Shown here in pieces: positions 15,971-25,310 of a DNA stretch of 34,377 nt. The notes below the pieces were generated by a model that was not told the origin of the DNA, ran no database searches, and saw nothing but the letters and a program-made list of their open reading frames with translations. The translations under genes and the position numbers were made by a program. Numbering within the stretch: position 1 is the first letter of the stretch; each line of letters opens with the position of its first letter. Source of the DNA: Mucilaginibacter sp. (GTDB lineage: Bacteria; Bacteroidota; Bacteroidia; Sphingobacteriales; Sphingobacteriaceae); contig JAQBOS010000161.1 in NCBI GenBank assembly GCA_028287925.1, positions 1-34,377 of the forward strand. The letters are read 5' to 3'.

Positions 15971-16001
15971 TATTTTAGATTGATCATAGAAGTCATCAAT
16001 A

Positions 16002-16034
16002 AGATTTACGAAGTTTTAAAAACTTCGTAAATCT
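16002..16034. repeat. Perfect 33-bp palindrome across the DUF2306 stop codon
   Basis: Arms 16002-16017 and 16019-16034 are exact reverse complements (AGATTTACGAAGTTTT) around a single base. On the minus strand the hairpin encodes the last codons and the stop of the DUF2306 gene. No clear T-run follows, so it is a poor intrinsic terminator; it may protect the mRNA 3' end. Confidence 0.75.
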
Positions 16035-16674
16035 GCTCCTGATCATTCACCACTACCAATTTAGTTTTATTTATATTGATAATAAACGCTGCAACTATAA
16101 GATTTGGCACCCAGCACAGCCACGAAACAATGCGATAAGCTGTAATAAACTCAATATGCATTGCAACCTGCATTAACGGCAGCCAGATGCGCAGGGTAAC
16201 TGCTGCAAAGGTAAGGGCGTAGTTAATGATCATCCATCTTTGGTGTTCGGCAATTTGCACCCTGCGGATGCTTGTATAAGCCCTTATTACTGTATAAAAC
16301 CAAAGCAGGGCCAAAATACCAAAGCCCGTTACACAAATTAAGCCACCGCTGGCAAACAAAGCAATATACATACCCGCGCCACTGCTTATTAAAACTGCAA
16401 TTACATATATTTTGCCTATCCACCGGTGCGTATTTAAATAACGGCTGCGCAGCTTTTTGCTAAACTGTGTCCACCCGGTTAACAGGGCAATACCGCCAAA
16501 TGAAATATGCAGGTAAAATACGGTGTGCCAAATCGGGTTGTTTTTTATTGCAGCAGGTTTTCCCTGTAAAAGCCCATTATTATTCATATCTGTCAAAAAA
16601 TATATAAGCGGATAGATGCCTACTGCAATTGCAAAAAATGCAAACGGGATCCAGGGCAGGTTTTTAAGCTTCAT
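16006..16674 (-). CDS. DUF2306 family membrane protein
   Basis: The 222-residue protein has six or seven membrane segments. Conserved family points are the His-rich phrases WHTVFYLHISFGGIALLTGW, LNTHRWIGKIYV and AEHQRWMIINYALTFAAVTL. The histidines could bind haem, but this is inference; the family has no proven role. Its start overlaps the stop of the serine hydrolase gene by one base (TAATG), so the two are translationally coupled. Confidence 0.85.
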   Translation of the reverse strand: MKLKNLPWIPFAFFAIAVGIYPLIYFLTDMNNNGLLQGKPAAIKNNPIWHTVFYLHISFGGIALLTGWTQFSKKLRSRYLNTHRWIGKIYVIAVLISSGAGMYIALFASGGLICVTGFGILALLWFYTVIRAYTSIRRVQIAEHQRWMIINYALTFAAVTLRIWLPLMQVAMHIEFITAYRIVSWLCWVPNLIVAAFIININKTKLVVVNDQEQIYEVFKTS

Positions 16675-17669
16675 TATTTTAATTGCTGATAAATTAATGG
16701 GAAGATTTTATCTAACAAAATAATAGAAGCTTTAATGGCTGTTGCATCATTAATGCTTTCATTAACATTTATAACAGCATTTTTAGCAGGGATAACAAAC
16801 GCATACTGGCCGCCCCAGCCAAGCCCATAGGTTATTGGAGTGCCTTTATAGTTATAATGATAAAAACAAAGTGCATAAGTTGAGGTTTGAAAACCCCAGT
16901 CGGTAGTATAAAAAACAGGCGGATTGAGGATTTGAGCTATCCATTTTTCCGATACTATACTTTTGCTATTAAAACGGCCTTTATGCAGCAATAACGAGGC
17001 AATCCGGTTCATGTCTGCCGTACTTAAATGTACGCTTAGCAATCCGCAGCCATCGTAATAACCATCTCTCATTTTGCCCCACTCCACATTTTTAATGGCA
17101 AGGGGACCAAACAGGTATTTATTGGCAAATTCAAGCGTGCTCATGTGTGTACTTTTGGTTAAAATAACCGATAGGATATGGGTGCCTGCATTATTGTAGT
17201 GAAACACCTTGCATGGTTCTGATACCAATGGCGCCTTTAATAAATAGCATGAGGGATCGGCAAGAGCAAAATATTTTCCAAGGTTAATAAGGTCCTCATG
17301 CCAAAGCCCCGATGCCTGGTTCATGATCTGTCTTATGGTGATATCCTGCTTTCTTTTATCGGTGTCCTGCGCCAGTTCGGGAAAGTACTTCACTATTTTT
17401 TCATCAACAGAAACTATATAACCTTTATCAATGGCTATCCCTATCAGTAGTGAAATTACGCTTTTGGTAAGTGATTGGTTGTTGAACAGATCGTGATTGC
17501 TTTTATCGTTGAAATACTTATTGTAAACAATCTTATCATTTTGCGAAACAACAATGGAATACAGTTGCCGGTTGTTTTTAATAACTGCAGCAGTATCAAT
17601 ATTTATTTGGGAATAGCTTGCGGTTATAACAAACGAGCTTATTAAAAATGCAAGTAAAGTTTTTTTCAT
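16674..17669 (-). CDS. Secreted serine hydrolase, beta-lactamase (class C) / PBP4-like family
   Basis: The chosen ATG (17669) gives 331 residues with a clear signal peptide (MKKTLLAFLISSFVITASYS); a longer frame from 17747 lacks one. The S-x-x-K motif is SLTK within FNNQSLTKSVISLLIG, and the Y-x-N motif is YNN in VFHYNNAGTHIL. A GLGWGGQ segment near the C-terminus takes the place of the usual K/H-T-G box. The enzyme is probably periplasmic and could be an esterase, peptidase or amidase. It is the first gene of the pair with DUF2306. Confidence 0.85.
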   Translation of the reverse strand: MKKTLLAFLISSFVITASYSQINIDTAAVIKNNRQLYSIVVSQNDKIVYNKYFNDKSNHDLFNNQSLTKSVISLLIGIAIDKGYIVSVDEKIVKYFPELAQDTDKRKQDITIRQIMNQASGLWHEDLINLGKYFALADPSCYLLKAPLVSEPCKVFHYNNAGTHILSVILTKSTHMSTLEFANKYLFGPLAIKNVEWGKMRDGYYDGCGLLSVHLSTADMNRIASLLLHKGRFNSKSIVSEKWIAQILNPPVFYTTDWGFQTSTYALCFYHYNYKGTPITYGLGWGGQYAFVIPAKNAVINVNESINDATAIKASIILLDKIFPLIYQQLK

Positions 17670-17775
17670 TATGCGTATTTTTTGTTTTGACGGATCCTGT
17701 TTGCAGATGTTACAAAGTATCAGGGATGAAATATAATCTCTGTGCATCCCTTACCGATGGTATTAAGTTAAAAAT

Positions 17776-17947
17776 CTTCTTCCCTCCTTCCGCGCAGTGA
17801 AGGGAGGGAGGTCCAGCGTATCATCGACCGGGTGGGTAAATATGCGAGCGATATTAACGCAAATGCATTACGTGAATGCATGGCGGTGTTGACTCACCCC
17901 GACGTCGCTTCGCTTGTCACCCCTCTCTGCTGCGCAAAGAGGGGAAA
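17776..17947. repeat. Degenerate palindromic element upstream of the acyltransferase
   Basis: The left part (CTTCCCTCCTTCCGCGCAGT at 17780-17799 and on) resembles the reverse complement of the right part (CTGCTGCGCAAAGAGGGGAA near 17927-17946). The inner words GACCGGGTGGG and CTCACCCCGACG also pair. It occupies most of the spacer between the divergent serine hydrolase and acyltransferase genes. Confidence 0.55.
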
Positions 17948-18090
17948 AGTAAGCGGTATCATTTCTAACCACAAAGATCGCCGAGGATATTAAAAGAAAA
18001 GTTCCTGTGGTCACCAAAAATCGTCCACTGATCAAAATAGTTTTGGTAAGTATTATTGAGAGGGTTTCTTTACATAAAAACAACAAAACA

Positions 18091-19308
18091 ATGGAAACCA
18101 CACAACGCCAAACCTATCTCGACTGGTTAAGGATCTTATCCATACTGGGTGTATTATTTTTTCATTCGGCCATGCCTTATGTAGCCGAGGATGGCTGGCA
18201 TATCAAGAACCACGAAACCAGCAACCTGCTGATGGAATCGAATAATTTTTTACACCTTTTTCGCATGCCGCTGCTCTTTTTCATTTCAGGTACAGTAAGC
18301 TATTACATGATGCAGCGGCGATCTACCTTAAGTTTCATCGGCTTACGTTTCCGCAGGCTTTTTATCCCATTGCTAGTGGGCATGTTCATCATAGTGCCAC
18401 CGCAAATTTACATGGAACGGCTGGCCCATGGTTACAAAGGCAGCTTTTGGGACTGGTACCCAAGTGTATTTAACTTTGTTCCGTATCCAAAAGGCGGCAG
18501 CTTTAGCTGGCATCACCTTTGGTTCATCGCCTACCTCTTTATTTACGATTTGATATTTGCACCCATTTTTGCCTGGATGATCTCACCCAAAAGCGATGCG
18601 TTTAAAGAGAAACTTGCCGGATTGGCAAAAGGCAGATGGATCTACCTATTGATGCTGCCGGGCATTATATGGTTTGCCCTGCTAAGCGAAAAGCTACCCG
18701 AAACCAATGACCTTGCTCATGACGGTTGCTACCTTGTTTACTGGCTGTTGTTTCTGCTGGCTGGTTTCATCTGCATTTTGCAACCAAAATTGATGGATAG
18801 CCTGGAACGAAACCGCCGCTTTACCTTAAGAATCGGGTTTGTGAGTTTGATGTTATGGGAATACATGCGCTGGAATAAGATAGAGCCTTTTCATGAGGCC
18901 TGGCCATTCCATAATATCATTTTCAATTACCTGTTTATCGCATTGCGTCCAACAATTGCATGGGGATGGGTACTAGCACTGGTGGGTTATGGCAAGCATT
19001 ATCTGAATCGTAAACACAGTATATTGAATTACCTGAACCAGGCAGTGTATCCGTTCTATATCCTGCATCAGACTATGATCGTATTGATAGTTTATTACAT
19101 TGTGCAAACGCAAAATGAAAGCATTCTGTCAAAATACATATATACGGTTGGCATCACTTTCTTTGTGACTGTACTCATCTATCATTTGCTTGTGCGCCCG
19201 TATGCCATTACCCGCTTTTTGTTTGGGATGAAGCCAAAAGATAAGCCTAAACCGATGATGCAGATTGAGAGTGAAGATTTGAAACCCGCTATTGGCTTAT
19301 CGGCGTAA
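18091..19308 (+). CDS. Acyltransferase family 3 membrane protein (OpgC-like)
   Basis: The ATG at 18091 gives 405 residues beginning METTQRQTYLDWLRILSILG. The following VLFFHSAMPY holds the catalytic-type histidine (H25). About ten membrane helices follow, with FLHLFRMPLLFFISGTVSYY and RFRRLFIPLLVGMF typical of the family. Members transfer acyl or succinyl groups to sugars or glucans at the membrane. A TAGTTTTG box at 18038-18045 could be the -7 element and supports this start over the frame extending to 18007. The kinase gene follows after 56 bases. Confidence 0.87.
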   Translation: METTQRQTYLDWLRILSILGVLFFHSAMPYVAEDGWHIKNHETSNLLMESNNFLHLFRMPLLFFISGTVSYYMMQRRSTLSFIGLRFRRLFIPLLVGMFIIVPPQIYMERLAHGYKGSFWDWYPSVFNFVPYPKGGSFSWHHLWFIAYLFIYDLIFAPIFAWMISPKSDAFKEKLAGLAKGRWIYLLMLPGIIWFALLSEKLPETNDLAHDGCYLVYWLLFLLAGFICILQPKLMDSLERNRRFTLRIGFVSLMLWEYMRWNKIEPFHEAWPFHNIIFNYLFIALRPTIAWGWVLALVGYGKHYLNRKHSILNYLNQAVYPFYILHQTMIVLIVYYIVQTQNESILSKYIYTVGITFFVTVLIYHLLVRPYAITRFLFGMKPKDKPKPMMQIESEDLKPAIGLSA

Positions 19309-19317
19309 ATTCTTTGT

Positions 19318-19345
19318 TATTCTTCACTATCGTTCAGAATGACAA
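19318..19345. repeat. Short repeat of the TTCTTCACT..GTTCAGAATGAC family
   Basis: The spacer between acyltransferase and kinase contains ATTCTTCACTATCGTTCAGA then ATGACAA. This sequence family is scattered widely in bacterial genomes. A single copy is seen here. Confidence 0.55.
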
Positions 19346-19364
19346 TAGTTCTTAATTTAGCTAT

Positions 19365-20411
19365 ATGAAATCTTTTCAGAAATACATATTCCCAGCATTG
19401 TATGGCCTGTTGGTATATTTTACCATCAGGCTGTTACACGATACCGATGTTGGCGAGCATTTTTGGGAGCGGCGTTTTTATATCAATGCCGTTGAAATGA
19501 CCTGCACAATAATAGTTGGCTATATAGCCATATACCTGTTTGAGCGGCTTTTTAAGTATTACGATAAACGCTGGCCTTTACAACTAAGCTATCGTGGCGT
19601 AGTGCGGGAACTGGTGATATTGGTAGGAGCTAACCTGGTATTGGTCAATGTGATATTCGTGCCGATGGATATGACCCTGCACCTGGGCGACTGGAAACCC
19701 TGGTGGATCTCCTGGGCCGATATAGCAGATATTAATATGATACCCACACTTTATGCTATTGTTTATTACGGCATTGCACGCAGCAGTACATGGTTAAGGG
19801 CCTACGTTGATAATAAAGTTCAGCTGGAAAAAGTAACTAATGATCACCTGGAAACCGAGCTTAAATTCCTGAAAGCGCAATATCACCCTCATTTTTTATT
19901 TAATGCGCTAAATACCATTTATTTCCAGATGGATGAGGACCTTGCCGGTGCAAAAAACAGTATCGAAAAGTTTTCGGAACTGTTAAGGTACCAGCTTTAT
20001 GATCAGCAGCAACAGGTGCCGGTAATAAACGAGCTGGAATACCTGCAAAGCTTTATCGACCTGCAAAAAATAAGAAGTACCGATAAGTTGAAAATGGAAG
20101 TTACGTTTGACAAGGCTTTAAACGGTCAGCAGGTTTACCCGTTGTTGTTTTTACCGCTTGTTGAAAACGCATTTAAGTTTGTTGGAGGCGATTATAGGCT
20201 GCAGATAGCCGCACAACTGGTAAATAACGAGATAACCTTTAGGGTTGAAAATTCTATACCTCAATTTAAGCAGCCCATCAGTAAGAGTAGCGGGATAGGC
20301 CTGGAAAATTTAAAGAGGAGACTCGATCTGTTGTATCCCGGTAAACATACCTTGCTTACAACTACTGATAATGATAGTTTTACTGCCGAATTAAAGCTGC
20401 AATATGAATAA
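19365..20411 (+). CDS. LytS-type sensor histidine kinase
   Basis: The 348-residue protein has four membrane helices (about 6-23, 42-63, 83-105 and 122-140). The His_kinase box is LKAQYHPHFLFNALNTIYFQ with the phospho-acceptor H176. The ATPase part has LPLVENAFKF (N box) and SGIGLENLKRRLDLLYPG (G box). It overlaps the regulator gene by 8 bases, so the two form a coupled pair. No extracellular sensor domain is present; the membrane helices must sense the signal. Confidence 0.93.
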   Translation: MKSFQKYIFPALYGLLVYFTIRLLHDTDVGEHFWERRFYINAVEMTCTIIVGYIAIYLFERLFKYYDKRWPLQLSYRGVVRELVILVGANLVLVNVIFVPMDMTLHLGDWKPWWISWADIADINMIPTLYAIVYYGIARSSTWLRAYVDNKVQLEKVTNDHLETELKFLKAQYHPHFLFNALNTIYFQMDEDLAGAKNSIEKFSELLRYQLYDQQQQVPVINELEYLQSFIDLQKIRSTDKLKMEVTFDKALNGQQVYPLLFLPLVENAFKFVGGDYRLQIAAQLVNNEITFRVENSIPQFKQPISKSSGIGLENLKRRLDLLYPGKHTLLTTTDNDSFTAELKLQYE

Positions 20412-21099
20412 CATAACCTGTATAATAACTGACGATGAGCCTTTTGCACGCAAAGGTTTGCAGGGCTACGTAGAAAAAATAAGCTTTCTTGATTTGAAAG
20501 GGGTATGTGAAGATGCCCTGCAGCTAAGCGATATGCTGCAAAAACAGCCCGTCGATCTGCTTTTTTTGGATATCCAGATGCCTCATATTTCGGGTGTTGA
20601 TTTTATAAAGGCATTATCCAGGCCCCCAAAAGTTATATTTACCACAGCTTTTGAACAATATGCATTGCAAGGCTTTGAACTTGATATAATAGACTATTTA
20701 TTAAAGCCCATAAGTTACGAGCGATTTTTAAAGGCCGCCTGGAAAGCCCGTGATTATTTTGCTTTACGGGAGAACACCTCCTTAACTACTATCCCGTATA
20801 TTTTTATAAAAGTAAACGGTAGGCTTGAAAAGATAAACTTTGACGAGATCTTGTTTATCGAAGGGATGGAAAATTATGTGGCCATTCACCTGTCAAACAA
20901 AAAGCTAATTACCCATAGCACCATTAAGTCCCTGTTTGAAAAGCTGCCGCAAGGGCAATTTATACAAACCCATAAATCATTTATTGCTGCAATAAATAAG
21001 GTGGATACCATTGAAGGAAATACCTTGCATATTAAACAGCACCAGGTTCCCGTAAGTAAATACCTGCGCGAAGCTGTTTTAGGGCAGATTGTAAAATGA
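20404..21099 (+). CDS. LytTR-family response regulator
   Basis: The 231-residue protein has a receiver domain with acidic pair D10/D11, phosphorylated D56 (LLFLDIQMP), T80/T81 and K101 (LLKP), then a LytTR DNA-binding domain (about 130-228, with IEGMENYVAIHLSNKKLITH and QTHKSFIA). It is phosphorylated by the kinase upstream and probably controls a few local genes such as the acyltransferase (inference). The stop codon is immediately followed by a 42-bp tandem repeat. Confidence 0.93.
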   Translation: MNNITCIITDDEPFARKGLQGYVEKISFLDLKGVCEDALQLSDMLQKQPVDLLFLDIQMPHISGVDFIKALSRPPKVIFTTAFEQYALQGFELDIIDYLLKPISYERFLKAAWKARDYFALRENTSLTTIPYIFIKVNGRLEKINFDEILFIEGMENYVAIHLSNKKLITHSTIKSLFEKLPQGQFIQTHKSFIAAINKVDTIEGNTLHIKQHQVPVSKYLREAVLGQIVK

Positions 21100-21328
21100 T
21101 GTGCGAATTTCGGATGTGCAAATGTGCGGATGAGAAGATGATGTGCGAATTTCGGATGTGCAGATGTGCGGATGAAAAGATGATGTGCGAATTTCGGATG
21201 TGCGAATATGCGGATGAAAAGACGATGTGCAAATTTCGGATGTGCGAATGTGCAGATGAATAAATAACTCTTATCATTCGCACATCTGCATATTTGCACA
21301 TCCGCATATCGTCTTCATATCTGCACAT
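21098..21328. repeat. Four 42-bp tandem repeats plus an inverted part, right after a stop codon
   Basis: Copies begin at 21098, 21140, 21182 and 21224 (start GATGTGCGAATTTCGGATGT in the first three). From about 21275 the sequence turns into the reverse complement of the same words (CGCACATCTGCATATTTGCA). The first copy shares two bases of the regulator's TGA. There are no unique spacers, so this is not a CRISPR array. A related block lies at 28641-28714. Confidence 0.88.
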
Positions 21329-21633
21329 CATTTTCTCGCCCAGGCAAGTGTTAACGCATCTTCCAGCATATCTCTTCGTACTTTATCAAGCTCAATAAAG
21401 GTGGCTCCTTTTAATCCCCATTTATTAGGAACCGGGTAAAATATGGCAGGATCAAATGTGTTAAATACAGATTGGTCTATGGGTGATAGTTTTACCATCA
21501 TGCGGTGCTCTTTTACCCATAGCGTTGAAAAGATCCGTTTATTAACCCGGAAGGACGGCATACCGAAATGATCCTGCTCTACAGTACCTTTTAAGCTCAA
21601 TGCAACCTGTCGTGCAGTTTCTATATCAACCAT
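21328..21633 (-). CDS. MmcQ/YjbR family protein
   Basis: The 101-residue protein has the MmcQ/YjbR layout: ETARQVALSLKGTVEQDHFG, FRVNKRIFSTLW, MMVKLSPIDQ, GLKGATFIELDKV. The family has a CyaY-like double-wing fold; DNA binding is suggested for it but a metabolic role is not established. The start lies 8 bases after the LysE-type stop, so they form one operon. Confidence 0.85.
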   Translation of the reverse strand: MVDIETARQVALSLKGTVEQDHFGMPSFRVNKRIFSTLWVKEHRMMVKLSPIDQSVFNTFDPAIFYPVPNKWGLKGATFIELDKVRRDMLEDALTLAWARK

Positions 21634-21641
21634 AAAGTCCG

Positions 21642-22274
21642 CTATCTTTTTGAAGTTAAAGCAATTTTAATCCCTAAGCCAATCAGAATAAAACCAGTGA
21701 TCTTTTCCTGTATCATCCATACTTTTGGGTTCTTGTTAAAAAAGTCTTTTGTTTTACCTAGTATACAAGCAACAATAATCAGTACCAGGGTTCCCTGCAA
21801 AGCAAACCATAGGCCTAATGTAAAGAGCTGCAGTTTAAATACCGGCGACGAAGCATTAATAAATTGGGGCAGAAAAGACAAAAAGAAAATAGCCACTTTG
21901 GGGTTTAAGGCATTTGTTAAAGCACCCTGTTTAAATAAGCTCAGGTAATTAGCCCTCCCGCTTTTTTCCTTTTTTGTTTCGATAACCTGTTTTGAGAGTA
22001 AGGCCTTGATACCAAGGTAAATTAAGTAAGCTGCACCCGCAAATTTAATTAGCTGAAATAGATAGGCTGATCTGGAAATTATAAGGGACAAGCCCAGTAC
22101 CGCCGCAAAAATATGTACAAAGCAACCTGCAAAAATGCCGATGGCTGATATAATACCTGCCTTTATGCCCTGCGAGATACTTCTTGATGCCACATATAGC
22201 ATATCATTACCGGGTGTAAGGTTTAACAGCATGGAAGTAACGAAAAACAGGCTGAGATTTTGAAAATTAAACAT
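21642..22274 (-). CDS. LysE/RhtB family amino-acid exporter
   Basis: The 210-residue protein has six membrane segments. The N-terminus MFNFQNLSLFFVTSMLLNLT PGND carries the family PGxD/N element, and GAAYLIYLGIKALLSK and ALNPKVAIFFLSFLPQFI are typical. It exports amino acids or similar small molecules across the inner membrane. The exact substrate is not visible. It is the first gene of the pair with MmcQ/YjbR. Confidence 0.9.
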   Translation of the reverse strand: MFNFQNLSLFFVTSMLLNLTPGNDMLYVASRSISQGIKAGIISAIGIFAGCFVHIFAAVLGLSLIISRSAYLFQLIKFAGAAYLIYLGIKALLSKQVIETKKEKSGRANYLSLFKQGALTNALNPKVAIFFLSFLPQFINASSPVFKLQLFTLGLWFALQGTLVLIIVACILGKTKDFFNKNPKVWMIQEKITGFILIGLGIKIALTSKR

Positions 22275-22376
22275 ACCCGTAAGCTAATTTAAAACACTAA
22301 AATAAGCTATTCTTAATTAATGACATGTTCACCGGAGTTTTAATTTAAATTTGACTACTCTTAATTACCAATTAAA

Positions 22377-23147
22377 ATGCAAGAAACCGATAACGGAAAT
22401 GTAAGCCTTAGCACCAGCCAGAATGGTATCACCACTATCAGCTTTTATCACCCTGCACAAAACTCATTACCCGCAGCATTGCTTGATGAATTGACCGCGA
22501 AAATAACAGAAGCCGGTAATGACGCTAAAACCCATGTTATTGTATTAAAAAGCGGGGGCGACCGCACTTTTTGTGCCGGGGCAAGCTTTGATGAACTGTT
22601 GCAGCTAAAGGATAAAGAAGCCGGCGCTATCTTTTTCTCAGGCTTTGCCAGGGTTATTAATGCCTGTCGTAAATCGTCAAAAATTATAATAGCCCGGGTA
22701 CAGGGAAAAGCGGTTGGAGGAGGCGTAGGCTTAGCCGCCGCGGCTGATTATTGCCTGGCTACCGAAGCCGCATCCATTAAACTAAGTGAGCTGGCTATTG
22801 GCATTGGGCCATTTGTAATATCTCCGGCCGTTACCAGGAAAATAGGTTTGCCTGCATTTTCGCAATTAACCATCAGGGCAACTGATTTTCAAACAGCACA
22901 GTGGGCTATGGAAAAAGGACTATACAGCGAAGTTTACCCTGATATTGCCACACTTGATGCGGCCCTTGAAATCCTTGCCGAAAAGCTGACGTCCTACCAT
23001 CCCGAAGCATTAAAAGGGTTAAAGGAAATTTTGTGGGAAGGCACTGCCAATTGGGATGAATTGTTACATGAACGCGCCGCCATAAGCGGCGAGCTGGTAC
23101 TATCTGAATTTACCCAGCAGGCACTGCATGGTTTTTTGAAAAGATAA
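22377..23147 (+). CDS. Enoyl-CoA hydratase/isomerase (crotonase) family protein
   Basis: The 256-residue protein has the oxyanion-hole segment RTFCAGASFDELL and the second one GKAVGGGVGLAAAADYCLAT. The glutamate in LSELAIGIGP is kept at the second catalytic position, but the first (GGGxEL in classical hydratases) is Gly in GGGVGL. Hydration by the usual two-Glu mechanism is therefore uncertain. A role in leucine or fatty-acid breakdown, such as methylglutaconyl-CoA hydratase, is possible. A TAAATTTG box at 22346-22353 may be the -7 element. Confidence 0.85.
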   Translation: MQETDNGNVSLSTSQNGITTISFYHPAQNSLPAALLDELTAKITEAGNDAKTHVIVLKSGGDRTFCAGASFDELLQLKDKEAGAIFFSGFARVINACRKSSKIIIARVQGKAVGGGVGLAAAADYCLATEAASIKLSELAIGIGPFVISPAVTRKIGLPAFSQLTIRATDFQTAQWAMEKGLYSEVYPDIATLDAALEILAEKLTSYHPEALKGLKEILWEGTANWDELLHERAAISGELVLSEFTQQALHGFLKR

Positions 23148-23403
23148 TATTTTATTTAAATACCTGTTTTTCATTTAATTGGCGTGTTTTCACGTAATAT
23201 CAAATGCTGCCTTAAATATTTGCCGGGTAAAACAACCGTTGTGTAACAACTTTTACCAAAATAAGTCCGTATAAACGCCTCGTTACGTAAGTGTTATTTT
23301 ACTTTTATTTGTATCGTTAACTATTGGTTATTGTTAAAGGTTTAATAGATTTACGTTGTGATTATTATGAGTTTATTTTAACACATTCTGTTATTTTTAT
23401 TAT

Positions 23404-25086
23404 ATGTTTTATTGGTTATTTACTGCTGTAGTTTTCGCCGCGATCCTGATTGGGTTTTACATATACAATTATTTCGATAAGCTTAATACCACAAGAAGAA
23501 ATTTAGAAAGGATTCAAAACAAGTGGGGCCGACCGGTAAACGCCAGGCGTAACTTTAAATTGATTGCCGCCTATTTAAATGCCTACGAAGGTCCCGGTAA
23601 AATAACCGGCACAATTGCTGATGACCTTGACCTGAACAATGTTTTTAACTATATTGACAGAACAAACTCCAAACCTGGTAAGCAATATCTTTACAGAAAA
23701 CTATTTACTCCTGATACTGATTTCGAATCGTTATTAAAATTTGATAAAAAGATAGATGCCCTGAACATGCCAAGGCCTGACCAGGAAAGGATTGAGCTGG
23801 AACTTGCAAAGCTTAACAGCCCCGATGCTTATTTTTTAGCTGAGCTATTTTTAAAGGAACATGAGTTTTTGCTGGTACCTTTAATGAGCTTTTACATCCG
23901 GATCTCGGGTTTAGCTATAATCGGGTTGGTCATTTCCTTATTTATAGTGCCAAACCTGGTATGCTTTATGGTGTTAATAGCATTGCTTATAGGTAATGTG
24001 GCTTTACATTATGGCACCCGTAATAAAATATCATCCTACACCCGGTCATTGCCTCAGCTAATGATACTGCATGGTGTGGCTAAGCGCATAGTAAAAAAGA
24101 TTACCCTTGAGAATGATGAACAGGTTAGGATCAGCTTAAACCTGTTATCGGGTTTAAACCGCACGTTAAACCTGGTAAGCTTTGAAAGTAAGATTGCAGA
24201 TAACCCTGATAATTTTAGCTATGCGGTTTATAAATTTATAAAATTGCTTTTCCTGCTTGAGCCGCTGATGTTTATTACATCGGTTAAACGGATAAACAAA
24301 TACCGTGGTGATATTGAGGTGCTTTACAAATACGTTGCCGAAATTGATATGCTGATAGCTATCCAGTCGGTAAGAGTAGGGCTTCCTCATTACAGCAAAC
24401 CTGTTTTTTATACAGAAAATATGCAAATGGATCTTACAGAAATGTATCATCCGCTTATTTATAACTGTGTGCCAAACTCTATTCATACCCGTACAGACGA
24501 AGGCGTGCTGATCACCGGGTCTAACATGTCGGGTAAAACCACTTTCATTAGGTCTATAGCCATCAATACGCTATTGGCGCAAACCATTTATACCACCTGC
24601 ACCAACGGCTATAAAGCGCCTTTGTTAAGGCTTCAAACCAGTATCAGAACTACTGATGATCTTGGCGAGCATAAAAGCTATTTCCAGGCTGAAGCATTAT
24701 CTATCCTTGATATCATTAATCAAAGCGGCGGGGACGAACCAGTTAAGAGCCTTATTATTATTGATGAGATCTTTAGGGGAACCAACACCATTGAACGCAT
24801 TGCGGCAGCGAAATCAGTATTGACCTATTTAACCGATAACAAAAACTTTGTATTTGTATCAACCCACGACCTTGAACTGGCTGAGCTGCTTGATAATGAC
24901 TATGCAGTATACTCGTTTGAAGAAACGGTAAATGATACCCGCCTGGTATTTGATTATAAGATGAAGACCGGTGTGCTTAAAAACAAAAATGGCATTGCCA
25001 TATTAGAAACCATAGGCTACCCTGAAACGGTTGTTGAAGATGCTTATATTGTAAGCGAGGAGCTGAGACGGAAATACGTTTTATAA
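23404..25086 (+). CDS. Membrane-anchored MutS-family ATPase
   Basis: The 560-residue protein has an N-terminal membrane helix (about 3-21) and further hydrophobic segments at about 157-201 and 279-293. The C-terminal third is a MutS ATPase: Walker A GSNMSGKTTF (372-381), DDLGEHKSYFQAEA, Walker B SLIIIDEIFRGTN (449-461) and the STHD loop (486-489). The mismatch-binding domain with its Phe-x-Glu motif is absent, and so is a nuclease Smr domain. It is a MutS-like protein of unknown role, not the repair MutS. It stands alone, ending before a repeat-rich spacer. Confidence 0.87.
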   Translation: MFYWLFTAVVFAAILIGFYIYNYFDKLNTTRRNLERIQNKWGRPVNARRNFKLIAAYLNAYEGPGKITGTIADDLDLNNVFNYIDRTNSKPGKQYLYRKLFTPDTDFESLLKFDKKIDALNMPRPDQERIELELAKLNSPDAYFLAELFLKEHEFLLVPLMSFYIRISGLAIIGLVISLFIVPNLVCFMVLIALLIGNVALHYGTRNKISSYTRSLPQLMILHGVAKRIVKKITLENDEQVRISLNLLSGLNRTLNLVSFESKIADNPDNFSYAVYKFIKLLFLLEPLMFITSVKRINKYRGDIEVLYKYVAEIDMLIAIQSVRVGLPHYSKPVFYTENMQMDLTEMYHPLIYNCVPNSIHTRTDEGVLITGSNMSGKTTFIRSIAINTLLAQTIYTTCTNGYKAPLLRLQTSIRTTDDLGEHKSYFQAEALSILDIINQSGGDEPVKSLIIIDEIFRGTNTIERIAAAKSVLTYLTDNKNFVFVSTHDLELAELLDNDYAVYSFEETVNDTRLVFDYKMKTGVLKNKNGIAILETIGYPETVVEDAYIVSEELRRKYVL

Positions 25087-25146
25087 AAGGGGGGATAAAA
25101 AAGTCTATCAATGCTTGCTTGCGAGGAAATAATTTAACTACTGCAA

Positions 25147-25310
25147 TTGCCCCATTAGGGGGGCAAAATATTGGTAGAATAAAAACAAACAGAAAAGTTC
25201 GTGCCGTAGGTACGTAACACCGCAATGCATAACCAATGGGTTACGTACCTACGGCACGAGGAATTTTTTCTTATCTTTTTCTACCAATATTAGACCCCGA
25301 TTGGGTCATC
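25147..25310. repeat. Nested palindromic element of about 165 bp
   Basis: The inner arms 25200-25218 and 25240-25258 (CGTGCCGTAGGTACGTAAC and its complement) are perfect over 19 bp. The outer arms 25167-25179 and 25279-25291 (AATATTGGTAGAA and complement) are perfect over 13 bp. The outermost words TGCCCCATTAGGGG and CCCCGATTGGGTCA pair roughly. It has no coding capacity and could be a MITE remnant or a structured RNA. Confidence 0.75.

Noticed and set aside
21098-21328. Possible CRISPR array
   Set aside because: The repeats are directly tandem with no unique spacers and no cas genes are present.
20886-21331. Two minus-strand open frames with repeats such as SSAHLHIRNSH
   Set aside because: They are translations of the 42-bp repeat and of the antisense of the LytTR regulator. 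Since 42 is a multiple of 3, the repeat leaves frames open by chance.
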